The notes under the pieces were generated by a model. It was not told the DNA's origin and made no database searches. It worked only from the letters and a program-made list of their open reading frames with translations. The translations under genes were made by a program, and so were the position numbers. Source: Burkholderiales bacterium (lineage in GTDB: Bacteria; Pseudomonadota; Gammaproteobacteria; Burkholderiales; JAEUMW01). From it: DNA of 50,069 bases. Numbering within the stretch: position 1 is the stretch's first letter; every line of letters starts with the position of its first letter. This document shows positions 41,658 to 50,069 of the stretch, in pieces. The stretch is taken from the NCBI GenBank assembly GCA_016791285.1, contig JAEUMX010000436.1:1-50069 (forward strand), in the 5' to 3' direction.

Positions 41658-41985
41658 GTGGTGATCTCAAAGGATCGTTCAGAGGGCCTCGTAGTCCGGC
41701 GGTGGCGCCGTTCGCCGCCCGCGCGGTGGCCTTATTCTTGCCTGCTTTCGGTATCGGGGTTCTCGTCTCCCGCTGTCGTAGGGAGGGAGTCGAAACGGAA
41801 ACTCGCGGATCGCGACGCCCGTACCGCGTACATGTTGGCCGTCGAAACGTGGCAGACGCACACTGCGGTTGCACCAAGCAGCACGCCGGTTTCGACCCGA
41901 GTTTGTTGTTCACTAACGATTCGGAAGGCAAGAAAGCCTCACTCTAGCATCGATCCGTTCGCCCTCAGTCGCTTCGACGCGCTTG
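41658..41985. other. Intergenic stretch, no gene recognised
   Basis: About 330 bases between the AAA ATPase start and the end of the capA pseudogene. Short frames are open on both strands, but none has a start signal or family pattern. The promoter of the ATPase-DUF4276 pair should lie near 41658-41760 on the minus strand; no clear -10/-35 was seen. Confidence 0.4.
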
Positions 41986-43177
41986 CTAGTCGAGCGCGAT
42001 CCAACCGTCGTCGCTAACGTATGTCGGGCCGCCGTAACGCGCGGCTTCGCGGTCCATCGTTTCGGTCAGCCACCGCACGTCGCCGGCGTCGGGGTGGTTG
42101 AGCCGGAAGCGCTTCATCTGCATCGGCGCCATCGTGAGCCGCGCGAGCCGCCCCGAACCCGGCTCCAGACGCACGAAGTTACATCAGCCCGAGGTCGGCT
42201 CGATATTCCGCGTAGCCCTTGATCCCCTCGTAGTCGTTGATGAGGTCGCCGTAGCCGTACAGGATGAGCCGGTCGCGAAACACCTCCAGCGCGCGGAGAT
42301 GGTGCGAGGAGTGGCCGTGAACGACGTCCACCGCGGCGTGCTCGATCAAGCCGTGGGCGAAGCGCCGGTGCTCGTCCGGGATAGCCCCAGTTCGAACCCC
42401 AGTGCAGCGACACCACCACCAGATCCTTGGGGCGTCGCACAGCGGCGATGCGCGCCGCAAGCCGCAGGAGCGTCTGCTCCGACAAGTCGGGCAGCAGGTC
42501 GACCCCCGGCCGGGTCGATGTCGCCGCCCACTCCGGCGGGATGCCGCTGCTCGCCGTACCCGCGCCGAAGACCAGGACGCCGCCCTTCGCTCCCAGATCG
42601 AGCAAGGCGGCGCCTGCGCCTGCGTCAAGTCTGCGCCCGCACCCGCGTGGCGGATGCCGGCGTCACGCAGCGTCCGCCGGGTCTCGTCGAGTCCCGCATA
42701 GCTCCAGTCGAGCACGTGGTTGTTCCCGAGCACGCAGCAGTCGATGCCGGCCGCAGTGAGGCAGGGCAGGTTCGCCGGGTGCATGCGGTAGTGGATGCCC
42801 TTGCCGGGCCAGGGGGCGGCGCGGGCCAGCGCATTGAGGCCGTCGCCCCAGATGTAGGCGAAGGCAACGCGCCGCGCAATCGGTCCGTTCAAGCGCTCCG
42901 CCAAGTCCACGTAGGAAAGGGCCGAGTTGAGATAGGGCTCGAAGAGCCGTGGCGACCCCGGATGCGGCAGCACTTGGTCGATGCCGCGCCCGGTCATCAC
43001 GTCGCCGCAAAGGAAGAGGGTGACGGCAGCCGGCTGCTTCTCATCCGTGATCGTGCCCGTCGGCTCGGGAGCGGATCGTATCGAGGGGACGAGCGTGCAT
43101 GACCCTGCCACCCATTGCAGGAAAGCGCGGCGGCTCACGCGCGTCGCGGTAGCGTGAGACGCACCTTTCGCAGTCAT
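41986..43177 (-). pseudogene. CapA-family (poly-gamma-glutamate capsule-type) protein gene with three frameshifts
   Basis: ATG 43177 opens a Tat-like signal (SRRAFLQWVAG), then the CapA metallophosphatase start LFLCGDVMTGRGID, LNGPIARR and VLGNNHVLDWSYAGL. Near 42610 the coding frame shifts (to LDLGAKGGVLVFG ... VVSLHWGSNWGY). Near 42380 it shifts back (PDEHRRFAHGL ... VVHGHSSHHLRALEV ... YGYGDLINDYEGIKGY). At about 42180 one extra base turns the expected LMYF into LM-stop, while the true C-terminus (VRLEPGSGRLARLTMAPMQM) continues in the third frame to 41986. The full family pattern is present, so it decayed recently, or the indels are assembly errors. Confidence 0.8.
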
Positions 43178-43307
43178 GCGTGAGTCGCCGTGGCCGCATC
43201 GCCTCGAGTGGGTCACCCCGACGACGACGTCACCCCTCGACCGCATTCGTTTCCACCGATTCGGCTACAGTAGCGGAACCAAGTCTCGGCCCGACCCCGG
43301 AGGAAGC

Positions 43308-43649
43308 ATGACGCAATCGTTCGCAGCGCTCGTAGCCGTCGTGGCGATCGCGCTCGCCGCACCGGCGGCGATGGCGGAGGAGCAGCCTGCCGCGTTCGTC
43401 AAGTTCGGCGAGGACTTCGGCGCGACCTGCGTCAACCGCCAGACGGTGACGGTCACGGTACGGAACACCCATCCGTCGCGTACGGTACGCGTGTGGCTGG
43501 AGCGATCGGTCGGCGGCGTGCCGACCGGGGATCGGTCGAAATCCGACCTGAAGCCGTCCGCGGCCCCCGAGGATCTGGGCTGCGCCAAGTCCCTGGAGGG
43601 CGCCGAGCAGAAATGGAAGGTGCAGCGGGCCGTCTTTCTGGACGGCTGA
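43308..43649 (+). CDS. Small secreted protein of unknown function
   Basis: 113 aa. GGAGGAAGC precedes the ATG. A clear Sec signal peptide (MTQSFAALVAVVAIALAAPA then AMAEE) leaves a mature periplasmic protein of about 90 residues. It has two cysteines (FGATCVNRQTV and DLGCAKSLEG) that could form a disulfide, and a strand-rich middle (VTVTVRNTHPSRTVRVWLER). No family recognised. It is divergent from the capA pseudogene. Confidence 0.75.
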   Translation: MTQSFAALVAVVAIALAAPAAMAEEQPAAFVKFGEDFGATCVNRQTVTVTVRNTHPSRTVRVWLERSVGGVPTGDRSKSDLKPSAAPEDLGCAKSLEGAEQKWKVQRAVFLDG

Positions 43650-43677
43650 ACTGCTCAACGCCCGACCCCCGTCGAAC

Positions 43678-43983
43678 CTACCGGAAGTCGTCCTCCTCGT
43701 CTTCCTCCTCTTCGCCCTCGTCGGTGTCGTCGAGGAGCGTCGTGGCATCGCCCGACACGAGGAGGTGCAGCATGTCCCCGTCGAAACCGACGACTTCGTA
43801 CTCCAGGTCGTCGAGGTCGGGAGAGTCGGTCAGCATTTCGGACAGCATGCCGATGAACGTGTCCCGATCGCTGTCGACGATCTCGTCCAGGTCCACCGGA
43901 ACAATGCCTTCCACATAGCCGTTGGCGTCCATCTGGCGTCGCATCTGGACGTGCGTCAGCGGGCGGGTCAAGACTTCCTGCAT
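43678..43983 (-). CDS. Small acidic protein of unknown function
   Basis: 101 aa from ATG 43983, with GAGAGGAG upstream. The N-terminal part is MQEVLTRPLTHVQMRRQMDA. The middle is acidic (VPVDLDEIVDSDRDTFIGML) and the tail is a run of Glu/Asp ending DEEDDFR. The sequence is predicted soluble and cytoplasmic. No family recognised. Good ribosome-binding site, strong amino-acid bias and lack of a better frame support it as real. Confidence 0.65.
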   Translation of the reverse strand: MQEVLTRPLTHVQMRRQMDANGYVEGIVPVDLDEIVDSDRDTFIGMLSEMLTDSPDLDDLEYEVVGFDGDMLHLLVSGDATTLLDDTDEGEEEEDEEDDFR

Positions 43984-44125
43984 GCTCCTCTCCTGATCTA
44001 CAACTACGATTCGGTCAACGCGACGCAGACTCGTGCGAGCTGCCGCGAGCTCGCGCCGCCCAGGCATTCTTCACGTATGGCAGATCGGTGCGAAACCGGT
44101 TCGCCGCTTCGCTCGATACGCACGA

Positions 44126-45253
44126 TCACGCCGCCGCTGGGCGCCGTTCGGCGTACTGGCGATACAGTTGCTGGCCGAGCGCTCCCACGCCGAAGACCAG
44201 CACGAGCAACGCCACCACCCCGCCCGCCACCGGCAGGCGGGCGACGAGCGCCAGCAGCACCAGCGCCGCCAGCAGCAACGCGACGCGCCAGCCGGTGCCC
44301 GGTGCGCGGCCGCCGCGCAGCAGGCGGCCGATCCGCTCCGCCACGAAGAAGAGCGCGGTGAGAAAGCCCGCCAGCAGCAGCACCGCGTAGAGCGCGATCA
44401 GGGCGAAGGCGACCGGGATGCCGACCACGGTCACGATCAGCAGCAGGGCCACGACGGGCAGTGCAAAGACGAGCGCCGCGCCGAGCGCGAAACTCCGCAA
44501 CGGCGAGGCGCGCACGCGGTCCTGGGCGGCCACCGTGAAGCGCGGAAAGATGAGCAGCAGCAGGATGCCGGCCGCCCACAGGCCGGCGTAGAAGAGCGGC
44601 ACCGCCCACTCGCCGGTGCGGCGCACCTCGGCTGCTTTCTCCGGCGCGCGCGACGGCATCGCGGTCACCGGACCCTGCACCTGTGCACCGGGCGCGATCG
44701 AGGGCGCACGGCGGCTCGTGAAGTGGATCGGCCCCTCGATCCTCGCGCTCGAGGTGATCTCGATACGGCTCGCGATGATGCGCAGTCCGCCCCCCACGTG
44801 CCCCGAGATCACGAGCCGGTCGGCGAATATGCGCCCGCCCCGGTCCAGCGTGCCCGCCACCTCGACGTTGCCCCCGGCGAGCGCGACCCTGTCCTCGACG
44901 CGCGCGCTGCTGCCAATGGAGATGGTGCCCGCGGCGATCGCAACCCCGCCGCTCACGGGAGCGTCGAGGGTGACATCGCCCCCCATGACGTGCAGGTCGT
45001 CCTCCACCGGCGCGGACATGGTGACGCGCCCCCCGGCGGCGAACACTTCGCCCCGCACCGGATGGTCGATCGCGATCTGCCCGCCGACCGCGTAGAAATC
45101 GCCGCCGACGGGTCCCGTCGTGCGCGCGATGCCCGCGGCGAGGTACACGTTTCCGGTGTCGTACCATGACTCGTCCGCCGGCGCCGCCAGCGACAGGCTC
45201 GAGGCGAGGGCGAGCACGATGAGGCCGAGCTTGAGTGTGATTGCGTCTGCCAT
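44126..45253 (-). CDS. Polymer-forming (bactofilin-like repeat) membrane protein
   Basis: 375 aa. Signal peptide (LKLGLIVLALASSLSLAAPA), then about 190 residues of bactofilin-like beta-helix repeats: VGGDFYAVGGQIAIDHPVRG, EVFAAGGRVTMSAPVEDDL, VSGGVAIAAGTISIGSSARV, DRGGRIFADRLVISGHVGGG. The C-terminal 150 residues hold about four membrane helices (FYAGLWAAGILLLLIFPRF, VVALLLIVTVVGIPVAFALI). This layout suggests an exported beta-helix anchored in the inner membrane; role unknown. It is divergent from the aas-like gene. ATG 45253 starts the signal peptide. Confidence 0.8.
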   Translation of the reverse strand: MADAITLKLGLIVLALASSLSLAAPADESWYDTGNVYLAAGIARTTGPVGGDFYAVGGQIAIDHPVRGEVFAAGGRVTMSAPVEDDLHVMGGDVTLDAPVSGGVAIAAGTISIGSSARVEDRVALAGGNVEVAGTLDRGGRIFADRLVISGHVGGGLRIIASRIEITSSARIEGPIHFTSRRAPSIAPGAQVQGPVTAMPSRAPEKAAEVRRTGEWAVPLFYAGLWAAGILLLLIFPRFTVAAQDRVRASPLRSFALGAALVFALPVVALLLIVTVVGIPVAFALIALYAVLLLAGFLTALFFVAERIGRLLRGGRAPGTGWRVALLLAALVLLALVARLPVAGGVVALLVLVFGVGALGQQLYRQYAERRPAAA

Positions 45254-45418
45254 CGTCGGCGGGCGCGATGAACCGCGATCCCGCGTTCTCCAGTTGCGTT
45301 CCGCCGCCGATTGTACCGCGTCGACTTTGCCCGAAGACGACTCGGCCTTCCGCCGTACAATATCGCCGCCCTTCAGGCGTCGCACCGGGCAACGAGCAGG
45401 AATCGGGGAGGCAGAAGA

Positions 45419-47596
45419 ATGGAAGGACCGCGAACCGGGCAGCGCCCGCCACTCATGCGCCGTGTGGCGAAGGCGGTGGGCCGGCCGTTGCTGCGCCTGC
45501 TCTTTCGCGTGCGCATCGAGGGCGGACTCGACGCCTTCGAGGCCGAGCGGCTGCTCGTCATCGCGAACCACGAGTCCTTCCTCGACGGGCCGCTGCTGGG
45601 CGCGTTCCTCCCGATCGATCCGGTGTACGTCGTCCACAGCCAGGTCGTCGCGAACCCCTATTTCCGCTTCCTGCTGAGCCTGGTGGACTATGTCGCGCTC
45701 GAGCCGGCGAACCCGCTTGCCATCAAGGGCGTGCTCAAGATCGTGGAGGCGGGGCGGCCGGTGGTGATCTTCCCGGAGGGGCGCATCACCGTCACCGGCA
45801 ACCTCATGAAGGTGTACGACGGCCCCGCCTTCGTCGCCTCGCGGACCAGTGCGACGATCGTCCCCGTGCGCCTCGACGGGCCGGCGCGCTCATACTTCAG
45901 TCGCCTTTCCGGGCGCTATCCGCTGCGTCTTTTCCCGCGCGTGACACTCACTGTCCTGCCGCCCACCACGCTGCCGCGCATCGAGGGCGGCAGTGCGGAC
46001 GAGCGCCAGCGCAAGAGCGGCGAGGCGATGCGCCGCCTGATGCAGCACATGATTTTCTCGTCGCAGCCCAGGCACACGCTTTATTCCCAGTTCATCGACA
46101 CGATTGCCGTGTTCGGGCGACGGCGGCTCGTGGTCGAGGACATGAAGCAGGTCGAGCAGAACTATGGGCATCTGCTCAAGGCGACCCTCGCGCTGGGGCG
46201 TCTCGGCAGCCGGCTCGCGGCACGCAACGAGGCAGTTGGCGTGTTGATGCCCAACGTGATCGGTGCGGTGGGCCTCGTGCTCGGGCTCACGGTGTTCCGT
46301 CGCGTGCCGGCCATGCTCAACTACACGGCCGGCGCGGAGGCGATCCGCAACGCCTGCGTCGCCGCGCGGGTGCGCACGATCATCACCTCGCGCCAGTTCG
46401 TCGAGACCGCGAAGCTCGAGCCGGTGATCGCGGACTTGGGCGGCGTGCGCGTGGTCTACCTGGAAGACCTGCGCGGCACGTTCGGCTTCGCGGACAAGCT
46501 GTGGCTCGTGCTGTGGGCGTTGCGCTTCCCGCGCGCGGTGGCGGCCCCGGCCGACCCCGGCGACCCGGCGGTGATCCTCTTCACGTCCGGCTCGGAGGGG
46601 CGGCCGAAGGGCGTGGTGCTGTCGCACCGCGCCATCCTCTCGAACATCGGCCAGGTGCGCGCCGTGATTCCTTTCTCGCCCGATGACAAGGTGCTGAACG
46701 CGCTGCCCGTGTTCCACTCCTTCGGGCTCACCGCCGGCACGCTGCTGCCGCTACTCTCCGGCACGAACCTGTTCCTGTATCCGAGCCCGCTCCACTACCG
46801 CGCGATCCCCGAGATTGCCTACGACCGCAGCTGCACGGTGCTGCTCGGTACCAGCACCTTTCTCGGCAACTACGCGAAGGTGGCGAATCCCTACGATTTC
46901 TTTCGCCTGCGCTACGTGGTGGCCGGCGCGGAAAAGGTGTCGGAAACGGTGCGGCAGGCGTGGTTCGAGAAGTTCGGCCTGCGCATCTTCGAAGGTTACG
47001 GCGCCACCGAGACCGCGCCGGTGCTCGCCGCCAACACGCCGATGGCGTATCGCACCGGGACCGTCGGCCAACTGCTGCCGGAGATCGAGGGACGCGTCGT
47101 GCCGGTGTCGGGCATCGAGCGCGGCGGACTGCTGCACGTGCGCGGCCCGAACGTGATGTCGGGCTATCTGCGCTACGAGAATCCCGGCGTGCTCGAACCG
47201 CCGGCCTCGGAACTCGGCGCGGGCTGGTACAACACCGGCGACGTGGTGGAGATCGACGCGGACGGCTTCGTCACCATACTCGGCCGCGTCAAGCGCTTCG
47301 CCAAGGTCGCCGGCGAGATGATCTCGCTGGAGGTCGTCGAGAAGATCGCGTTCGCGGCCTCGCCGGAGATGCAGCACGCGGCCTCCAGCCAGCCCGACGA
47401 ACAGCGCGGCGAAGCGATCGTGCTCTTCACCACCGACCCGGCGCTCACGCGGGAGCGCCTGCAGGAAGCCGCGCGGGCGGGTGGCCATCCCGAGCTTGCA
47501 GTGCCGCGCAAGCTCGTGCTGGTCGAGGCGCTGCCGCTGCTCGGGACCGGCAAGGTCGACTACGTCGCGCTGAAGGGCCTCGCCGCCGCAACGTAG
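45419..47596 (+). CDS. aas: Aas-like bifunctional acyltransferase / acyl-ACP synthetase
   Basis: 725 aa, near E. coli Aas (719 aa). The N-terminal PlsC-type acyltransferase has NHESFLDG (HX4D) and VVIFPEGRITVTG. The C-terminal AMP-forming ligase has ILFTSGSEGRPKGVVLSHRA, FEGYGATETAP, and YNTGDVVEIDADGFVTILGR then VKRFAKVAGEMIS. Aas re-acylates lyso-phosphatidylethanolamine with fatty acid activated on acyl carrier protein, at the inner membrane. ATG 45419 follows GGGGAGGCAGAA, a good ribosome-binding region. The E. coli enzyme's fusion order is the same. Confidence 0.92.
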   Translation: MEGPRTGQRPPLMRRVAKAVGRPLLRLLFRVRIEGGLDAFEAERLLVIANHESFLDGPLLGAFLPIDPVYVVHSQVVANPYFRFLLSLVDYVALEPANPLAIKGVLKIVEAGRPVVIFPEGRITVTGNLMKVYDGPAFVASRTSATIVPVRLDGPARSYFSRLSGRYPLRLFPRVTLTVLPPTTLPRIEGGSADERQRKSGEAMRRLMQHMIFSSQPRHTLYSQFIDTIAVFGRRRLVVEDMKQVEQNYGHLLKATLALGRLGSRLAARNEAVGVLMPNVIGAVGLVLGLTVFRRVPAMLNYTAGAEAIRNACVAARVRTIITSRQFVETAKLEPVIADLGGVRVVYLEDLRGTFGFADKLWLVLWALRFPRAVAAPADPGDPAVILFTSGSEGRPKGVVLSHRAILSNIGQVRAVIPFSPDDKVLNALPVFHSFGLTAGTLLPLLSGTNLFLYPSPLHYRAIPEIAYDRSCTVLLGTSTFLGNYAKVANPYDFFRLRYVVAGAEKVSETVRQAWFEKFGLRIFEGYGATETAPVLAANTPMAYRTGTVGQLLPEIEGRVVPVSGIERGGLLHVRGPNVMSGYLRYENPGVLEPPASELGAGWYNTGDVVEIDADGFVTILGRVKRFAKVAGEMISLEVVEKIAFAASPEMQHAASSQPDEQRGEAIVLFTTDPALTRERLQEAARAGGHPELAVPRKLVLVEALPLLGTGKVDYVALKGLAAAT

Positions 47597-47634
47597 CGTG
47601 ATCGAGAGCGGGCGGGCGTTCGAACGCGTCGCCG

Positions 47635-47649
47635 TGGCGTGCACGTCGC
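47635..47649 (+). promoter_or_regulatory. Candidate sigma-54 promoter upstream of amtB
   Basis: TGGC (47635-47638), seven bases, then TCGC (47646-47649) keeps the invariant GG and GC of the -24/-12 sigma-54 promoter at the right spacing (consensus TTGC is TCGC here). amtB is commonly controlled by NtrC and sigma-54, which makes it plausible. A TATAAT at 47670-47675 lacks a -35 partner. Confidence 0.3.
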
Positions 47650-47768
47650 CGCTCGCCCGGAGCGCAATCTATAATCCTCGCCCAGCGCGCGGCCATGACC
47701 GACGCATCCGTTACCCGCGGCCGGTCGGTTGCGCGCGCCCACACGAATGAACACCAGGGAGCGCAGCA

Positions 47769-48971
47769 ATGGAAAACCTGAAGGCGGGTACCGACGTACT
47801 CTTCGTGCTGCTGGGGGCGATCATGGTCCTGGCGATGCATTCCGGGTTCGCTTTCCTCGAGGTCGGTACCGTGCGCGAGAAGAACCAGGTGAACGCGCTG
47901 GTCAAGATCCTCTCCGACTTCGCGGTGTCGACCGTGGCGTACTTCTTCGTCGGCTATCTGGTGGCCTATGGAACCGGCTTCCTGGCGAGCGCCACCGATC
48001 TCGCGCAGAAGAGCGGCTTCGAGCTCGTGAGATTCTTCTTTCTGCTCACGTTCGCGGCCGCCGTCCCGGCGATCATTTCCGGCGGCATCGCGGAGCGGGC
48101 GAGTTTCAACCCGCAGATCATTGCTACGCTGCTCATCGTCGCGCTCGTCTATCCCCTCTTCGAGGGCATCGCGTGGAACGATCGCTTCGGCGTTCAGGCC
48201 TGGATGGAAGCTAAGTTCGGCGCGAAGTTTCACGATTTCGCGGGGTCGGTAGTGGTGCACACCATGGGCGGCTGGCTCGCCCTCGCGGCAGTGCTGCTGC
48301 TGGGTCCGCGGTCCGGCCGCTACACCCGCGAGGGGAAGATGGTCGCGCACCCACCGTCGAGCATTCCGTTTCTCGCTCTGGGTGCCTGGGTGCTGACTGT
48401 CGGCTGGTTCGGCTTCAACGTGATGTCGGCTCAGAGCATCGAAAAGATCAGCGGGCTGGTCGCGTTGAACTCGCTCATGGCCATGGCGGGCGGCACGATC
48501 GCGGCGCTCGTCGTCGGGCGGAATGACCCCGGATTCGTCCATAACGGACCGCTCGCAGGGTTGGTGGCGGTATGCGCCGGCTCCGATGTGATGCATCCCG
48601 TGGGCGGTCTCGTCACCGGCGCGGTCGCCGGCGCCCTCTTCGTCTTCATGTTTCCCGTGACGCAGCAGCGGATGAAGATCGACGATGTGCTGGGCGTGTG
48701 GCCGCTGCACGGACTGTGCGGGGCGTGGGGCGGGATCGCTGCCGCACTCTTCGGCGCGACCGCGATGGGTGGTCTCGGCGGCGTGAGCTTCATGGCGCAA
48801 GTGACGGGCACGTTGCTCGGCATCGTGATTGCGCTGACGGGGGGCTTCATCGTCTATGGCATCCTCAGGGCAACCGTCGGCCTTCGCCTCGACCCGGAGG
48901 AGGAGTTCAGGGGTGCGGACTTGAGCATCCACCAGATTGGCGCGACACCAGAGCGGGAGTCGGGGTGGTGA
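47769..48971 (+). CDS. amtB: Ammonium transporter AmtB
   Basis: 400 aa, eleven hydrophobic segments. Family marks are FAFLEVGTVREKNQVNALVK, FAAAVPAIISGGIAERASFN, the pore His in SVVVHTMGGWLAL, and its twin in VWPLHGLCGAWGGIAAALFG. The protein conducts ammonium across the inner membrane. Unlike many genomes there is no glnK next to it in the window. ATG 47769 follows GGGAGCGCAGC. Confidence 0.95.
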   Translation: MENLKAGTDVLFVLLGAIMVLAMHSGFAFLEVGTVREKNQVNALVKILSDFAVSTVAYFFVGYLVAYGTGFLASATDLAQKSGFELVRFFFLLTFAAAVPAIISGGIAERASFNPQIIATLLIVALVYPLFEGIAWNDRFGVQAWMEAKFGAKFHDFAGSVVVHTMGGWLALAAVLLLGPRSGRYTREGKMVAHPPSSIPFLALGAWVLTVGWFGFNVMSAQSIEKISGLVALNSLMAMAGGTIAALVVGRNDPGFVHNGPLAGLVAVCAGSDVMHPVGGLVTGAVAGALFVFMFPVTQQRMKIDDVLGVWPLHGLCGAWGGIAAALFGATAMGGLGGVSFMAQVTGTLLGIVIALTGGFIVYGILRATVGLRLDPEEEFRGADLSIHQIGATPERESGW

Positions 48972-49026
48972 GGCGTTGCGCGCGGGGCGGCGGAGGGTCG
49001 CGCGAGTTATCGTGCAACTTGCGCCT

Positions 49027-49044
49027 GACAGGAAGCATCCTGTC
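49027..49044 (+). other. Hairpin downstream of amtB
   Basis: Perfect 7-bp stem GACAGGA (49027-49033) and TCCTGTC (49038-49044), 4-base loop. No T-tract follows, so terminator function is uncertain. The surrounding 48972-49230 holds no gene I recognise. Confidence 0.35.
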
Positions 49045-49230
49045 CTTGAGGTAATCGGCACCACCATCGGTACGCAGAACTGCACGGGTACGAGGCCCAT
49101 GGTAATGGGCGTCGAAAGATCGAGCTGAAGCGATGCTTGGATTACTGGGAGATGGCTAAGGCTCGCGCCCCGTCGGGCGAAGCGCCGGGGAGAGGTATAC
49201 TCCCCAGATTCTGTTGAGTTGGGGGTTGTC

Positions 49231-49467
49231 ATGTCGAGCATGCTGGCCGAGTTGAAGCAGAAGGCGGCGCAGCTCTCGGAGCCCGAGCGAGCCGATCTCG
49301 CTCTCGCTCTGATCGAATCTCTGCATGGCCCAGCCGAGGACCGGAACGCGGTCGAGGAGGCATGGCGTGCGGAAATGGAGCGTCGGGCTGATGAAGTCGA
49401 GCGAGGAGAGGTAGAAGTCATCCCTGGCGATGAGGTTTTCGCTGAGGTTCGCTGCCGACTGCGGTGA
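49231..49467 (+). CDS. Addiction-module antitoxin (ParD-like / 'addiction module component' family)
   Basis: 78 aa. It reads MSSMLAELKQKAAQLSEPER, then ADLALALIESLHG and EEAWRAEMERRADEVERGEV, ending VIPGDEVFAEVRCRL. This is the pattern of short TIGR02574-type addiction module components (LSxxERxxLALxLLESL...WxxExxRRxxEixxGxV). ATG 49231 is preferred over a GTG-frame extension at 49219. Its TGA overlaps the toxin's GTG (GTGA). Confidence 0.8.
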   Translation: MSSMLAELKQKAAQLSEPERADLALALIESLHGPAEDRNAVEEAWRAEMERRADEVERGEVEVIPGDEVFAEVRCRLR

Positions 49468-49757
49468 TCCCCTACGACTTTCATCCGGAAGCGAAGGCGG
49501 AGTTTATCGAGGCTACGCTGTACTATGAATCGCGAAGGTTGGGTCTCGGCGCTTCCTTTGCTGCCGAGGTCGAGCGCGCGATTTCCCTCATCCGTTCACA
49601 CCCGGACGTCGGCGCTCCCGATCGACGCTCCCGCCGCCGGATGTCCCTTCCGGGCTTCCCCTACTCGGTCGTTTACCGGCCCTATGCCAAGTCAATTGTG
49701 ATCCTGGCGGTCGCTCATCAGAGTCGTCGACCGGACTATTGGCGGCACAGGAAGTAG
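49464..49757 (+). CDS. RelE/ParE-family toxin
   Basis: 97 aa from GTG 49464. Signature: FHPEAKAEFIEATLYYESRR, LGASFAAEVERAISLIRSHP, the Arg-rich DRRSRRRMSLPGFPYSVVYR and the end IVILAVAHQSRRPDYWRHR. This is the ParE/RelE fold, which inhibits gyrase or cuts mRNA; the subgroup is ParE-like. It is coupled to the antitoxin by a 4-base overlap. Confidence 0.88.
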   Translation: MIPYDFHPEAKAEFIEATLYYESRRLGLGASFAAEVERAISLIRSHPDVGAPDRRSRRRMSLPGFPYSVVYRPYAKSIVILAVAHQSRRPDYWRHRK

Positions 49758-49806
49758 CCGGCTCAACATGGCAATCAAGCTGAGCGGTCCTGAGACATTC
49801 CGAGCG

Positions 49807-49941
49807 ATGGCCGTAGCGACCTTCCGGTTCTACGAAGAGCTGAGCGACTTTCTTCCTTCGGCGAGAAGGAAACGCGACTTCGCCTGGGCGTGCACCCGTG
49901 GCGCCGCCGTACCTGAGAAGCAGCCCACGGCCGGTTTGCCG
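49807..49941 (+). pseudogene. N-terminal remnant of a Mut7-C ubiquitin-domain protein
   Basis: From ATG 49807 the frame reads MAVATFRFYEELSDFLPSAR then RKRDFAW. This matches the N-terminus of the ubiquitin-like domain that precedes Mut7-C RNase domains (xxFRFYxELNDFLPxxRRxRxF). After DFAW the similarity ends and only unrelated residues follow, so the rest of the gene (about 220 residues) is gone. It lies between a toxin-antitoxin pair and an ACT-domain gene. Confidence 0.45.
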
Positions 49942-49961
49942 CTCCGGCGCAGGAGGAAACG

Positions 49962-50069
49962 ATGCCGATGCCTGATACGGTACGCAAGGTGAACGCTTTC
50001 TCGACGTCGGTTCCCAATCAGCCCGGCGAGGCGTTCAAGGTGCTGGCGGCCCTCGTCAGCGCGGGAGTG
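49962..50069 (+). CDS. ACT-domain protein, partial (cut by window end)
   Basis: 36 codons visible. AGGAGG lies six bases before ATG 49962. The start PMPDTVRKVNAFSTSVPNQP then GEAFKVLAALVSAGV is the opening of a tandem ACT-domain protein of unknown ligand (typically sensing small metabolites). An ATG at 49968 is the alternative start. The gene continues past position 50069. Confidence 0.6.
   Translation, partial: MPMPDTVRKVNAFSTSVPNQPGEAFKVLAALVSAGV

Noticed and set aside
44004..45452. A 482-codon minus-strand frame overlapping the bactofilin-like gene
   Set aside because: Ala/Arg/Gly-rich shadow of the real gene, which has a signal peptide and beta-helix repeats in its own frame.
47670..47675. 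TATAAT as an amtB promoter -10 box
   Set aside because: No -35 hexamer 16-18 bases upstream; recorded only as context to the sigma-54-like site.

Overview
The window is GC-rich, gene-dense bacterial DNA, most likely from a betaproteobacterium. This is inferred from the gene order uvrA / YajR-like MFS transporter / ssb and from the cluster DUF485 - acetate-type symporter - CBS/DUF294 protein - membrane DnaQ-like exonuclease. All calls come from reading translations and motifs by eye; no database search was run.

Left third (1-22 kb) is a defence island. Position 1 falls inside what looks like the leader-proximal CRISPR repeat, followed by the leader, cas2 and a cas4-cas1 fusion (all read leftwards). 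After about 0.9 kb of gene debris (an orphan ribbon-helix-helix antitoxin, a mazF remnant, a decayed small gene) comes one leftward operon of nearly 17.5 kb in which every junction overlaps: cas3 (HD at the C-terminus), cas10 (GGDD, no HD domain), three large RAMP proteins, a CARF-HEPN-like effector, csx17, csb1 and csb2 with a Fic domain at its end. This is a complete type I-G (formerly I-U) effector with a type III (III-D-like) cyclic-oligoadenylate module spliced between cas3 and csx17. It is the most interesting object in the window. At its tail, a short Fic antitoxin-like gene lies in a different frame across the csb2-Fic linker, so the end may be csb2 + antitoxin + Fic toxin with overlapping frames rather than a simple fusion. 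Upstream of cas3 lie the first 30 codons of a second, different csb1 gene and a two-gene nucleotidyltransferase toxin-antitoxin-like pair.

Middle (22-40 kb) is core genome: uvrA, an MFS transporter, ssb, a hexapeptide acyltransferase, the CBS/DUF294 - exonuclease pair divergent from the DUF485-actP operon, an LpxH-like phosphoesterase with an unusual Asp-to-Gly change, a PhoD-like phosphatase, and a membrane PAS-PAS-GGDEF-EAL protein.

Right part (40-50 kb) mixes accessory and core genes: an AAA ATPase + DUF4276 (TOPRIM-like) pair that resembles OLD/PARIS-type defence, a frameshifted capA pseudogene, small proteins, a polymer-forming membrane protein, an Aas-like acyltransferase/acyl-ACP synthetase, amtB, a ParDE-like toxin-antitoxin pair, a Mut7-C ubiquitin-domain remnant, and the start of an ACT-domain gene cut by the window edge.
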